64,000 bases of DNA from Verrucomicrobiaceae bacterium (GTDB taxonomy: Bacteria; Verrucomicrobiota; Verrucomicrobiia; Verrucomicrobiales; Verrucomicrobiaceae), in assembly GCA_027487315.1 (NCBI GenBank), contig JAIYDW010000244.1:1-64000 (forward strand), read 5' to 3'. Of the stretch, positions 34,565 through 42,476 are shown one piece after another (position 1 is the first letter of the stretch; every line of letters begins with the position of its first letter). The notes beneath the pieces are model-generated. The model was not told the DNA's origin and made no database searches. It saw only the letters and a program-made list of their open reading frames with translations. The position numbers and the translations under genes were made by a program.

Positions 34565-34721
34565 CTTTTTTGCAGAGCAGTTCGATTATCGACAAATTCG
34601 TTCTTTTGTCAGCACCTTTATCTCCGGCAGATAGGTTGCTCTCCGATGGAGTTTTGGATTTCGAACGCTTCGTTTGCCACTCACTGGCGCACAAAGCCAA
34701 AAAATGGAACGCCCACCCACC

Positions 34722-35957
34722 TCACTTCACCTTCCCATCCAACTCCTCAAGCTTAAACCGCACACTCACCACATAAGCCGGCTCCCCCTCCGTCCAGTGC
34801 CCATAAGTCGTCGTCACAAACGTCCCATCCGGCAGCAACTCCACTCCCGGATACGTGCAGTCCGCCCCATTCGTGTTGTCCATGATCCGCACACGATACT
34901 GCCCCTCCGTACCCTTCACGATGTCCTCATACCTCCCCACCCAGCCCACCCAGTCACCCTTCGTCGCACTCACATGCGTCGTGTCTCGGAAACTGATGAA
35001 CAGCCGACCGTCCGGCGCATACTTCGCCACATGCCGATCCCCCGTCAGCGCCGCCGGCAACTCCTTCGGCTCGCTCCAGCTCAACCCCTCATCATCTGAA
35101 AAAATCACAAACGAGTTGTACGTCCGCGAGTTCTCCCGCAGCAGCACCGCAATCTGCTTCCCATCCGGCGACCTCAACGCCCCCGGCTCACACAGACTCG
35201 CATCCGGCAGCATCGCAATCGGCACCGGCACACTCCACGTAAGCCCCCCATCCTTCGAAAGGCAGGTGTAAACCCAAAACCGCCAGGGCTTCGCCGTCGA
35301 AGACGTGTGCTCACTGTGCGGACTCTTCACCCGATACTTCTCCACCTCCCCACCCCGAATAAACCGCCCATCATCATGAAAAAACGCCAGGTAATGTCCC
35401 GGCGTCTTCAACTCCATCACCGTCGACATCGTCACCACCCCGCCAAAATCCCCAATCGCCTTCAGCTCACTCCACGTCCCACCATCATCCTCAGACACCG
35501 CCATCCGAATCGGATAAAGCCCGCTAAACATAATCAGCCGCTTCTTCCCCGCCGCATCCACCACCCGATGCAACGTCGGCACCTCCAACGAAGTCTTCCA
35601 ATTCTCCGGCGTCGGCAACCGCTCGCTCCACGTCAACCCCGCATCCGCGCTCCGCTTGTAAACAATCGCCCCGCGCCCATGCCCCTTCGGATACACCGTC
35701 AGCATCGTCTTGTTGTCCTCCAGCAACACCGTCGTCGGATGCCCCAAATACTGCCCCTTCTCGCGATCCACAATCACCTGCCTCCCCGTCTCCCCACTGA
35801 TGTCCACCACAGGGATCGTGTACCCCGGCGCCAACGTCGTCTTCAAATTCTTCGGCGGCAAAAGCACCGTGTCCTTCTTCTGCAAAGCCATCTGCTGCCC
35901 CCAAGAAACCCCACCCAACAGCCCCACCATCACAACACTCGATAAATGCATTTTCAT
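34722..35957 (-). CDS. Secreted exo-sialidase-like (BNR/Asp-box) protein
   Basis: About 411 residues. The frame extends to 36146, but the extension is translated repeat DNA; GGGAGG stands just before ATGs at 35957 and 35951, which open a signal peptide (MHLSSVVMVGLLGGVSWGQ). Four Asp boxes of the S-x-D-x-G-x-T-W type mark a six-bladed sialidase propeller: SADAGLTWSE, SEDDGGTWSE, SKDGGLTWSV and SDDEGLSWSE. CEPGALRSPDGKQIAVLLREN and DRHVAKYAPDGRLFISFRD carry candidate catalytic Glu and Arg residues. Similar proteins are called sialidases or BNR-repeat glycosidases; the true substrate is unknown. It is divergent from the M14 peptidase gene. Confidence 0.88.
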   Translation of the reverse strand: MKMHLSSVVMVGLLGGVSWGQQMALQKKDTVLLPPKNLKTTLAPGYTIPVVDISGETGRQVIVDREKGQYLGHPTTVLLEDNKTMLTVYPKGHGRGAIVYKRSADAGLTWSERLPTPENWKTSLEVPTLHRVVDAAGKKRLIMFSGLYPIRMAVSEDDGGTWSELKAIGDFGGVVTMSTVMELKTPGHYLAFFHDDGRFIRGGEVEKYRVKSPHSEHTSSTAKPWRFWVYTCLSKDGGLTWSVPVPIAMLPDASLCEPGALRSPDGKQIAVLLRENSRTYNSFVIFSDDEGLSWSEPKELPAALTGDRHVAKYAPDGRLFISFRDTTHVSATKGDWVGWVGRYEDIVKGTEGQYRVRIMDNTNGADCTYPGVELLPDGTFVTTTYGHWTEGEPAYVVSVRFKLEELDGKVK

Positions 35958-36050
35958 CATCCTCCCAAACGCACCACCCCCCACCCACATTGCAACCCCA
36001 ACCCTCCGCAAAAACAAATCTAGCAAGAACCCCCCTCTTCCCCACATTAT

Positions 36051-36113
36051 CTCCACTCTCCACTCTCCACTCTCCACAATCCGCAATCCGCAATCCGCAA
36101 TCCGAAATTCCCC
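36051..36113 (+). repeat. Nine phase-locked 7-base units abutting the M14 peptidase start
   Basis: Four CTCCACT/CTCCACA units, then three ATCCGCA, one ATCCGAA and one ATTCCCC, with no gap. One base later comes the ATG at 36115. The switch from one family to the other keeps the 7-base register exactly. Confidence 0.9.
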
Positions 36114-36114
36114 C

Positions 36115-38712
36115 ATGCGCTCCCTCACCCTCCTCCTTCTCCTCACCCTCGCCGCCGCCGCCGTCGAAGTCCCCTCCCTCGACTACTACCTCCCCAAAGG
36201 CACCAACCCCGACCCCGCCATTCCCACCCCCAAACAAGCCCTCGGATCTGAGTTCGCCGACTGGCATCTCCATCACCTCGAACTCATCAGCTACCTCAAT
36301 CAAATCGATGCCAAGTCTGACCGCGTCACCCTCACTGAATACGCCCGCTCCCACGGCCGCCGCCCCCTCGTCTACCTCGCCATCACCGCCCCCGAAAATC
36401 ACGCCAACCTCGAAACCCTCCGCCAAGCCCACATCGCCCGCGTCACCACCCCCGAAAAACCAACCGATCTCTCCAAAGCCCCCATCGTCGTCTGGATGGG
36501 CTACGGCATCCACGGCAACGAACCCAGCGCCACCCACGCCGCCGCCCTCCTCGCCTACCACCTCGCCTCCGCCCGCGACCAAGCCACCACCGACTTCCTC
36601 AAAAACGCCATCGTCATCCTCGACCCCTGCCTGAACCCCGACGGCTTCGAGCGCTTCTCCTCCTGGACCAACAGCCACCGCGGCCAGCACCCCAGCGCCC
36701 ATCGCAGCGACCGCGAACATCAGGAAGGCTGGCCCAATGGCCGCTCCAACTACTACTGGTTCGACCTCAACCGCGACTGGCTCCCCGCCGTCCACCCCGA
36801 GTCCCAAGGCCGCCTCAAACTCTTCCACCACTGGCAGCCCAACATCGTCACCGACTACCACGAAATGGGCAACGTCAACCGCACCTACTTCTTCCAGCCC
36901 GGCATCGCCAAAATGGTCCACCCCCTCACCCCAAAGGCCAACCAAACCCTCACCGAAAAGATGGCGCAAGAACACGCCAAAGCCCTCGACGCCATCGGCT
37001 CCCTCTACTACACCGGCGAATCCTATGACGACTACTACATCGGCAAAGGCTCCACCTACCCCGACGTCAACGGCTCCGTCGGCGTCCTCTTTGAGCAGGC
37101 CAGCTCCCGCGGCTTCCACACCAACACCGAACACGGCCTCCTCACCTTCCCCTTCACCATCCGCAACCAGTTCGTCACCTCCCTCTCCACCCTCAAATCC
37201 GCGCACGCCCTCCGCACCGAATTCCTCACCTACCAGCAGACCTTCTACCTCGACGCCCTCAAAGAAGCCGCCGCCTCCAAAACCCAAGCCTACGCCTTCT
37301 CCGCCCCCGGCGATCCCGCCCGCCTCGCCGCCTTCGAAACCCTCCTCACCCGCCACCAAATCACCTCCCACCACCCATCCGCCAATCTCAAAATCGGCGA
37401 CCAAACCTTCCCCGCCACCACCACCCTCATCGTCCCGGTCAAACAACGCCAGTTCCGCCTAATCAACGCCATGTTCGAGACCCGCACCAAGTTCGAGAGC
37501 AACATCTTCTACGACGTCTCTGCCTGGCACCTCCCCTCCGCCTTCGGCCTCCTCCACACCGCCCTCGAAACCATCCCCGCTCCCGCCGAAAATCCCCGCC
37601 TCACCCCCAAAGGCTCGCTCATCGGCCCCGACCCCGCCTACGCCTACGTCTTCTCCTGGACCCCCCGCCACGCCCCCACAGCCGTCTTCAACCTCCTCAC
37701 CTCCAAAGTCCGCTGCTGGACCGCCACGCGATCCTTCACCACCATCACCGACGGCAAAAAAACCACCTGGCCTCAAGGCAGCATCGTCGTCCCCGTCACC
37801 ACCCAAGACACCATCACCCCCCAAGCCCTCCGGACAAAACTGAAAGCCCTCGCCGAATCCCACACCCTCCCCATCCACGCCCTCGCCACCGGCTACCACG
37901 GAGCCGTCCCCGACCTCGGCAGCCCCACCTTCGAACCCCTCCAAAACAAGGGCATCCTCCTCCTCACCGGACCCGGAGTGTCCTCTACCACAGCAGGCGA
38001 TGTCTGGCACCAATTCGACCAAGTCTGGCACACTCCCATCACCATGGCCGAAGCCACCCAACTCAACTCCCGCCTCCTCGCCGACTTTTCCACCGTCATC
38101 ATCCCCAGCGCCTCCTTCACCAGCCTCCCCAGCACCGCCCAAAGCGCCCTCCAGTCCTGGGTCAAAGCCGGCGGCTGCCTCATCGGCATCGGCTCCACCG
38201 CCGCCTCATTCGCCAACCAGGACTGGTGCAAATTCGAACTCGCCAAATCCTCCTCTCCCGACCCCAAAGACAAACCCAAGCCTGTCGCTCCACCCCCTCC
38301 CTACGATCAAGCCGCCGAACGCCTCACCGAAAAAGCCCTCAACGGCGTCATCGTCTCCGCCACCTTCGACCCCACCCACCCCCTCGCCTTCGGCCTCGGC
38401 AACCGCTCCCTCATCCAACTCATGCGCGACGGCACCACCTACCTGAAGCCCGCCACCAACACCTACCTCAACCCCCTTCGCTATTCAGAAAACCCCCTCG
38501 TCTCGGGTGCCGCCTCCCAAGCCAATCAAGACCTCATGAAAGGCACCACCCCCGTCCAAATCAAACCCATCGACGCCGGCCACGTCATCCTCTTCACCGA
38601 CAACCCCGTCTTCCGCGGCCATTGGCTCGGCACCGAAAAACTCCTCGCCAATGCCATCCTCTTCGGCCCACTCATCAAAACCACCGGCGGCGACGCCGAC
38701 GACAACCACTAA
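36115..38712 (+). CDS. Secreted M14 family zinc carboxypeptidase
   Basis: About 865 residues with a signal peptide (MRSLTLLLLLTLAAAAVE). The peptidase domain (about 45-400) has the zinc ligands in GYGIHGNEPSATHAAALL (His132, Glu135) and DYHEMGNVNRTYFFQPG (His249). ILDPCLNPDGFERFS and FDLNRDWLP are substrate-binding elements, and the catalytic Glu is in GVLFEQASS (about 326). The long C-terminal part (about 420-865) includes LLLTGPGVSST and LQSWVKAGGCLIGIGSTAASFA, a glutamine-amidotransferase-like Rossmann domain without catalytic motif, as in other large secreted M14 proteins of this phylum. It removes C-terminal residues or cross-bridges from external peptides. The start codon directly follows 7-base repeats, with no SD. 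Confidence 0.92.
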   Translation: MRSLTLLLLLTLAAAAVEVPSLDYYLPKGTNPDPAIPTPKQALGSEFADWHLHHLELISYLNQIDAKSDRVTLTEYARSHGRRPLVYLAITAPENHANLETLRQAHIARVTTPEKPTDLSKAPIVVWMGYGIHGNEPSATHAAALLAYHLASARDQATTDFLKNAIVILDPCLNPDGFERFSSWTNSHRGQHPSAHRSDREHQEGWPNGRSNYYWFDLNRDWLPAVHPESQGRLKLFHHWQPNIVTDYHEMGNVNRTYFFQPGIAKMVHPLTPKANQTLTEKMAQEHAKALDAIGSLYYTGESYDDYYIGKGSTYPDVNGSVGVLFEQASSRGFHTNTEHGLLTFPFTIRNQFVTSLSTLKSAHALRTEFLTYQQTFYLDALKEAAASKTQAYAFSAPGDPARLAAFETLLTRHQITSHHPSANLKIGDQTFPATTTLIVPVKQRQFRLINAMFETRTKFESNIFYDVSAWHLPSAFGLLHTALETIPAPAENPRLTPKGSLIGPDPAYAYVFSWTPRHAPTAVFNLLTSKVRCWTATRSFTTITDGKKTTWPQGSIVVPVTTQDTITPQALRTKLKALAESHTLPIHALATGYHGAVPDLGSPTFEPLQNKGILLLTGPGVSSTTAGDVWHQFDQVWHTPITMAEATQLNSRLLADFSTVIIPSASFTSLPSTAQSALQSWVKAGGCLIGIGSTAASFANQDWCKFELAKSSSPDPKDKPKPVAPPPPYDQAAERLTEKALNGVIVSATFDPTHPLAFGLGNRSLIQLMRDGTTYLKPATNTYLNPLRYSENPLVSGAASQANQDLMKGTTPVQIKPIDAGHVILFTDNPVFRGHWLGTEKLLANAILFGPLIKTTGGDADDNH

Positions 38713-38724
38713 CCACTGATTCCT
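38704..38724 (+). repeat. Three 7-base units over the M14 peptidase stop codon
   Basis: AACCACT twice, then GATTCCT, in register. The TAA stop of the peptidase gene lies inside the second unit. The same CACCACT/GATTCCT series forms module C at 29241-29285. Confidence 0.6.
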
Positions 38725-38797
38725 AGACCGGTTCCCGAAAAGAGAGTCATTTTGATTCGGCGAGCGCAGCGACTTCAGTGGCAAGGAAGTCGCGCAG

Positions 38798-38820
38798 CCC
38801 GCTATTCAATCAATAGCGGG
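38798..38820. repeat. Perfect stem-loop in a 254-base convergent gap
   Basis: CCCGCTATT and AATAGCGGG pair perfectly over 9 bases around a CAATC loop. It lies in the gap 38725-38966 between the convergent M14 and hemC genes. That gap is G-rich and unlike both neighbours in base composition. It may be a two-way terminator (no U-tract) or a piece of a dispersed repeat. No gene is supported in the gap. Confidence 0.5.
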
Positions 38821-38966
38821 CAAGCGGCTAACGCAGCCAATGAGCCCGCTCCGCCGCTGGGCAAGGTGACAAGCGTTTCGAGAGTCGGTCTAGGCGACGA
38901 CAGACGAAGAAGAAGCTACCAGCCAATTCACACCCCACCCCGCAAACCGCTTCCTCACCAATCCCC

Positions 38967-39911
38967 TCACAACCCCGCCGCCAACTCCCTCGCCAGCCCC
39001 ATCGCCTCACCCACACCAGCCTTCCCCTCCCGCTCCACCGGCGCCGCCCCTTCATCCTGCTCATTGAACACCCGCACCCGCATGTGCAGTTCTCCCCCGG
39101 TCACCCACGTGTGCGCCCCCACCGGCGTCTGACAGCCCGCTCCCAAAATTTTGAGAAACTCCCGCTCCGCCGACACCCGCACCTCCGTCTCCGCATCATT
39201 GATCCCCCGCATCAGCTCCCTCACCTCACCACTCCCCGTCAAACACTCCACCGCCACCGCCCCCTGCCCCGCCGCCGGCAAAAACACCATCGGATCCAGC
39301 GCCAACGCCGCCAGTTTCACCCCGTCCATCGTCAACTCCCCCTTTGCCGCATCCATCAGCCCCAACCGCAACAGCCCCGCCGCCGCCAGCATCACCGCAT
39401 CCAGCGGCTCCTCCCCCAGCACCTTGCGCACCCGCGTCGCCACATTCCCGCGAATCTCCACGATCTGCACATCCGGCCTCAACCACTTCAACTGCCGCGC
39501 CCGCCGCACACTGCTCGTCCCCACCCGCGCCCCCAACTTCAGCGTCTCCAAAGTGACCGCCTCCCGCGTGATGAGCACATCCTCAATCGGCGCCCGCGGC
39601 AGCACCGCCGCAATCTGAAACCGATCCTCCAACTCCGAAGGCACATCCTTCAAACTGTGCACCGCCGCATGCACCCGCCCCTCGTCCAGCGCCACTTCCA
39701 GCTCCTTGATGAAAATCCCTTTGTCCGCCAGCGGCACCGCTCCCCCATGAAAATCCGCAAACCTCAAATCCGTCCGCTTGTCCCCAATCGTGTGAATGAT
39801 CTCCCGTTCGACCTTCAAATCCGCCACCGCCTCCTCCAACGCCCCCGTCACCATCGTCGTCTGCATCAGCGCCAGCTCACTGCCCCGCGTTCCTAAAATC
39901 ACATGCTTCAT
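38967..39911 (-). CDS. hemC: Hydroxymethylbilane synthase
   Basis: About 314 residues. The start is one of three tandem ATGs at 39917-39911, after GAAGGA; the frame beyond begins with TTG. The protein shows ILGTRGSELALMQT, the substrate-binding DKGIFIKELEVAL, AVHSLKDVPSEL and GTSSVRRARQL, and GNVATRVRKV. The dipyrromethane-cofactor cysteine is in ILGAGCQTPVGAH. The enzyme polymerises four porphobilinogens to hydroxymethylbilane. It follows hemA by about 20 bases and is the last gene of a hemX-hemA-hemC operon on the minus strand. Confidence 0.97.
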   Translation of the reverse strand: MKHVILGTRGSELALMQTTMVTGALEEAVADLKVEREIIHTIGDKRTDLRFADFHGGAVPLADKGIFIKELEVALDEGRVHAAVHSLKDVPSELEDRFQIAAVLPRAPIEDVLITREAVTLETLKLGARVGTSSVRRARQLKWLRPDVQIVEIRGNVATRVRKVLGEEPLDAVMLAAAGLLRLGLMDAAKGELTMDGVKLAALALDPMVFLPAAGQGAVAVECLTGSGEVRELMRGINDAETEVRVSAEREFLKILGAGCQTPVGAHTWVTGGELHMRVRVFNEQDEGAAPVEREGKAGVGEAMGLARELAAGL

Positions 39912-39931
39912 CATCATCAATCCTTCGTCAT

Positions 39932-41023
39932 TCAAATCGTTTCCAATTGCCCCTCCTCACCCTCACTCAATGGCGCAAACAGGCGCCCCCGCCCAAACTT
40001 CTCCAATTGCTCCTCCACAATCACCTCACACGCCGCCAACTGCCTCAACCGTTCCCGCCGCCCATCCTCCGCAATCGCCTGCAACGCATCGATGTCATAC
40101 AAATACACCCCCTCAATCTCATTCACCTTCGGATCCACATCCCTCGGCACCGCAATATCGATGATAAACAACGGCTCCCACCGCCGCTTCCGCATCACCT
40201 GCTCCACCATCTCCGGCTTGATCACAAAATGCGGCGCCGACGTCGATGAAATAATCACATCCGTCTCATGCAGCACCGTCTCCCACTCATCAAACTTCAA
40301 CGCCCGCCCGCCCATCTCCGTCGCCAACTCCACCGCTCGGTCATACGACCGATTCGAAACAATCACACTCTTCGCCCCGCGCGACATCAAACTCTGCGCG
40401 CAGGTCCGGCTCATCTCCCCCGCCCCCACCAGCATCACCCGGCACCGCTTCAAATCGAACACCTTCTCGCACAAATCCACCGCCACCGACCCCACCGAAG
40501 TCGACCCCCGCTGAATGCTCGTCTCATTGCGCACCTTCTTGCCCACCTGAAACGCCTGTTGAAACAGCTTGTTCAGCATCTTCCCCGTCGCCTCACTCTC
40601 CAGCGCCGTCTTGTACGCCTGCTTCACCTGCCCGAAAATCTCCGTCTCCCCAAGCACCATCGAATCCATCCCGCTCACCACCCGAAACAAATGCCGCACC
40701 GTCTCGTCCGCCTCCAAATGATAAAACGAAAGCGCCTCCGCATGCTCCGCCTCCAGCTCAAAAGACTCCACCAGATAATCCCTCAGTAGTCCAAATCCCT
40801 CCTTCGACTCCTCCGCCCCCTGCACCGCGTAAAGCTCCACCCGGTTGCACGTCGAAAGCACCACACTCTCCTCAAACCCCGGCAACGCCCGCATCTTCCG
40901 CAGCGCCTCCGGTAGATGCGCCTCCGGAAACGCAATCCGCTCCCTCACCTCCACCGGCGTCGTCCGGTAGTTCAGCCCCAAACACAGGAGGCGCTTCTCG
41001 TTCTCAGATTCGGAAAGCGACAT
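39932..41023 (-). CDS. hemA: Glutamyl-tRNA reductase
   Basis: 363 residues. It has GLNYRTTPVEVRERIAF, the catalytic cysteine in LSTCNRVELYAV (Cys59), VVSGMDSMVLGETEIFGQVKQAY, and the NADPH-binding VMLVGAGEMSRTCAQSL. SNRSYDRAVELA, ISSTSAPHFVI and IDIAVPRDVDP follow. It reduces glutamyl-tRNA to glutamate-1-semialdehyde, the first step of C5 tetrapyrrole synthesis. The protein ends soon after the spinal-helix region (LYDIDALQAIAEDGRRERLRQL..). It therefore lacks most of the C-terminal dimerisation domain found in the 415-420-residue forms. The stop overlaps the leader of hemC. The start lies 4 bases from the hemX stop, which implies one transcript. Confidence 0.97.
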   Translation of the reverse strand: MSLSESENEKRLLCLGLNYRTTPVEVRERIAFPEAHLPEALRKMRALPGFEESVVLSTCNRVELYAVQGAEESKEGFGLLRDYLVESFELEAEHAEALSFYHLEADETVRHLFRVVSGMDSMVLGETEIFGQVKQAYKTALESEATGKMLNKLFQQAFQVGKKVRNETSIQRGSTSVGSVAVDLCEKVFDLKRCRVMLVGAGEMSRTCAQSLMSRGAKSVIVSNRSYDRAVELATEMGGRALKFDEWETVLHETDVIISSTSAPHFVIKPEMVEQVMRKRRWEPLFIIDIAVPRDVDPKVNEIEGVYLYDIDALQAIAEDGRRERLRQLAACEVIVEEQLEKFGRGRLFAPLSEGEEGQLETI

Positions 41024-41026
41024 GGT

Positions 41027-41809
41027 TCACGACACAATCCACAACGACACAAACGGCAGGATGAAACCCGCCACCGCCAGCCACGCCATCCGCCTCGGCG
41101 CCATCACGTGCCGCCACATCAGCACCGCAATCACCGCATACAAACCCCACACCCCCCACGCAAACACCACCTTCGACCCCGTCACCGCCACCGACGGCTC
41201 CAACGCAAACGTCAGCCCCAGCGCCACACTCAGCAACCCCAACCCCAGCAGCACCAACCGCAAAATCGCCCGCGCCAACTCCCGAATCGGCGGCAACTGA
41301 AAAAACATCTGCCCGATCTTGTGCGACTTCAGCATCCGCTCCTGCAGCAAATACATCACCCCCGTCACCGCCGCCATCGCAAACGCCGCATACGCCACCA
41401 GCGCCACCGCCACATGCAACTCCACCAGCGCCACAATCTTCGCCTTCGCCGGATACGCCCCAAACGCCCCCGGTAACCCCGCCGAAAGCGCCAGCAACCC
41501 CGCCACCATCGGCCCCGTAAACACCCCCAGCAACGACAGCCGATACGCCGACCCCACCAGAAAATACAGCAGCACCATGCTCCAGGAAATGAACACCAGA
41601 ATGTCCGGCAGCGACTTCATCGGACACTGCCCCACCTCACGCCCCCGCCAATAAAGAAAACCCGTCTGCAACGCAAACCCCACCAAAATCAGCACCCAAT
41701 GCCACCGACTTTGATGCCACCGCCCCGCCTTCAACGCCACAAACGCATGCACCGCCCCCCCGGCAAAAGCCAGAGTCGCTAGCAAAAGAAGCAGTTGTGT
41801 GATCGTCAC
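41027..41809 (-). CDS. HemX/CcsA-like cytochrome c assembly membrane protein
   Basis: About 260 residues from a GTG at 41809 (MTITQLLLLLATLAFAGG); a TTG at 41872 is in frame but would add a polar leader. Eight hydrophobic segments are present. SLPDILVFISWSMVLLYFLVG, VALVELHVAVALVAYAAFAMAAVTGVMYLLQERMLK and SKVVFAWGVWGLYAVIAVLMWRH are in the positions of the CcsA/ResC/HemX heme-handling family. Conserved histidines in LVELHVAVAL and VLMWRHVMAP are plausible heme ligands. HemX in other bacteria lies next to hemA and tunes its level, and this order (hemX-hemA-hemC) is the same. Heme export or assembly is the alternative role. Confidence 0.85.
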   Translation of the reverse strand: MTITQLLLLLATLAFAGGAVHAFVALKAGRWHQSRWHWVLILVGFALQTGFLYWRGREVGQCPMKSLPDILVFISWSMVLLYFLVGSAYRLSLLGVFTGPMVAGLLALSAGLPGAFGAYPAKAKIVALVELHVAVALVAYAAFAMAAVTGVMYLLQERMLKSHKIGQMFFQLPPIRELARAILRLVLLGLGLLSVALGLTFALEPSVAVTGSKVVFAWGVWGLYAVIAVLMWRHVMAPRRMAWLAVAGFILPFVSLWIVS

Positions 41810-41919
41810 GGAAAAATGAAACGCCGGAGCGAGGCAAACAAATGCATTCGCCCCGCTTTTGCCAGATTGCAAAAGGCAATGACTGTGAAACGGTAGTCAA
41901 ACCCGTCATCTTGGCAATT

Positions 41920-42456
41920 ATGGAGCTCTCACCCGCAATTCAAACCCTCGCAAACGCCGTCCGCGACGTCCCGGACTTCCCCAAACCCGGCATCCTCTTC
42001 AAGGACATCACCCCCGTCCTCGCCGACCCCGCCCTCCTTTCCGCCACCATCGACGGCATGATCGCCGCCACCGGCATCACCCGGGTCGACAAAGTCATCG
42101 GCATCGACGCCCGCGGCTTCATCTTCGGCTCCCTCATCGCCGCCAAACTCAACGCCGGCTTCATCCCCATCCGCAAAAAAGGCAAACTCCCCTGGAAAAC
42201 CCTCGGCACCAGCTACGACCTCGAATACGGCTCCGCCACCATCGAAATCCACCAGGACGCCATCCGCCCCGGCGAGTCCGTCCTCCTCGCCGATGACCTC
42301 CTCGCCACCGGCGGCACCGCCGCCGCCGCCCTCGACCTCATCCACCAACTCGGCGGCCACGTCCTCGGCTCCGTCTTTTTCATCGAGCTCGCCTTCCTCA
42401 ACGGACGCGAAAAACTCGCCGGCAAAGGCCCCGTCCACGCCCTCCTCACCTACTGA
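41920..42456 (+). CDS. apt: Adenine phosphoribosyltransferase
   Basis: 178 residues from the ATG at 41920. A longer frame back to 41842 overlaps the opposite hemX leader and is rejected. The protein starts with the typical LANAVRDVPDFPKPGILFKDITPVLAD. It has IGIDARGFIFGS, FIPIRKKGKLPWKTLG and the PRPP-binding SVLLADDLLATGGTAAAAL. It converts adenine and PRPP to AMP and pyrophosphate. The length is normal. The gene is divergent from hemX, with a shared gap of about 110 bases. glnD begins 20 bases after its stop, so the two are probably co-transcribed. Confidence 0.97.
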   Translation: MELSPAIQTLANAVRDVPDFPKPGILFKDITPVLADPALLSATIDGMIAATGITRVDKVIGIDARGFIFGSLIAAKLNAGFIPIRKKGKLPWKTLGTSYDLEYGSATIEIHQDAIRPGESVLLADDLLATGGTAAAALDLIHQLGGHVLGSVFFIELAFLNGREKLAGKGPVHALLTY

Positions 42457-42476
42457 TCGACGAAGGCCCGGACCCC

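Noticed and set aside
34488-34700. 70-residue minus-strand frame upstream of the beta-lactamase
   Set aside because: Overlaps the beta-lactamase start in another frame and has no features of a real protein.
35958-36146. N-terminal extension of the sialidase-like protein
   Set aside because: It is the reverse complement of the ATCCGCA/CTCCACT repeats, and a signal peptide with SD begins at 35957.
35524-37446. 640-residue minus-strand open frame
   Set aside because: Antisense to the M14 peptidase and crosses the 7-base repeat; low complexity.
38752-39132. 126-residue plus-strand frame overlapping the hemC 3' end
   Set aside because: No motif, mostly antisense to hemC, and begins in the hairpin-bearing gap.
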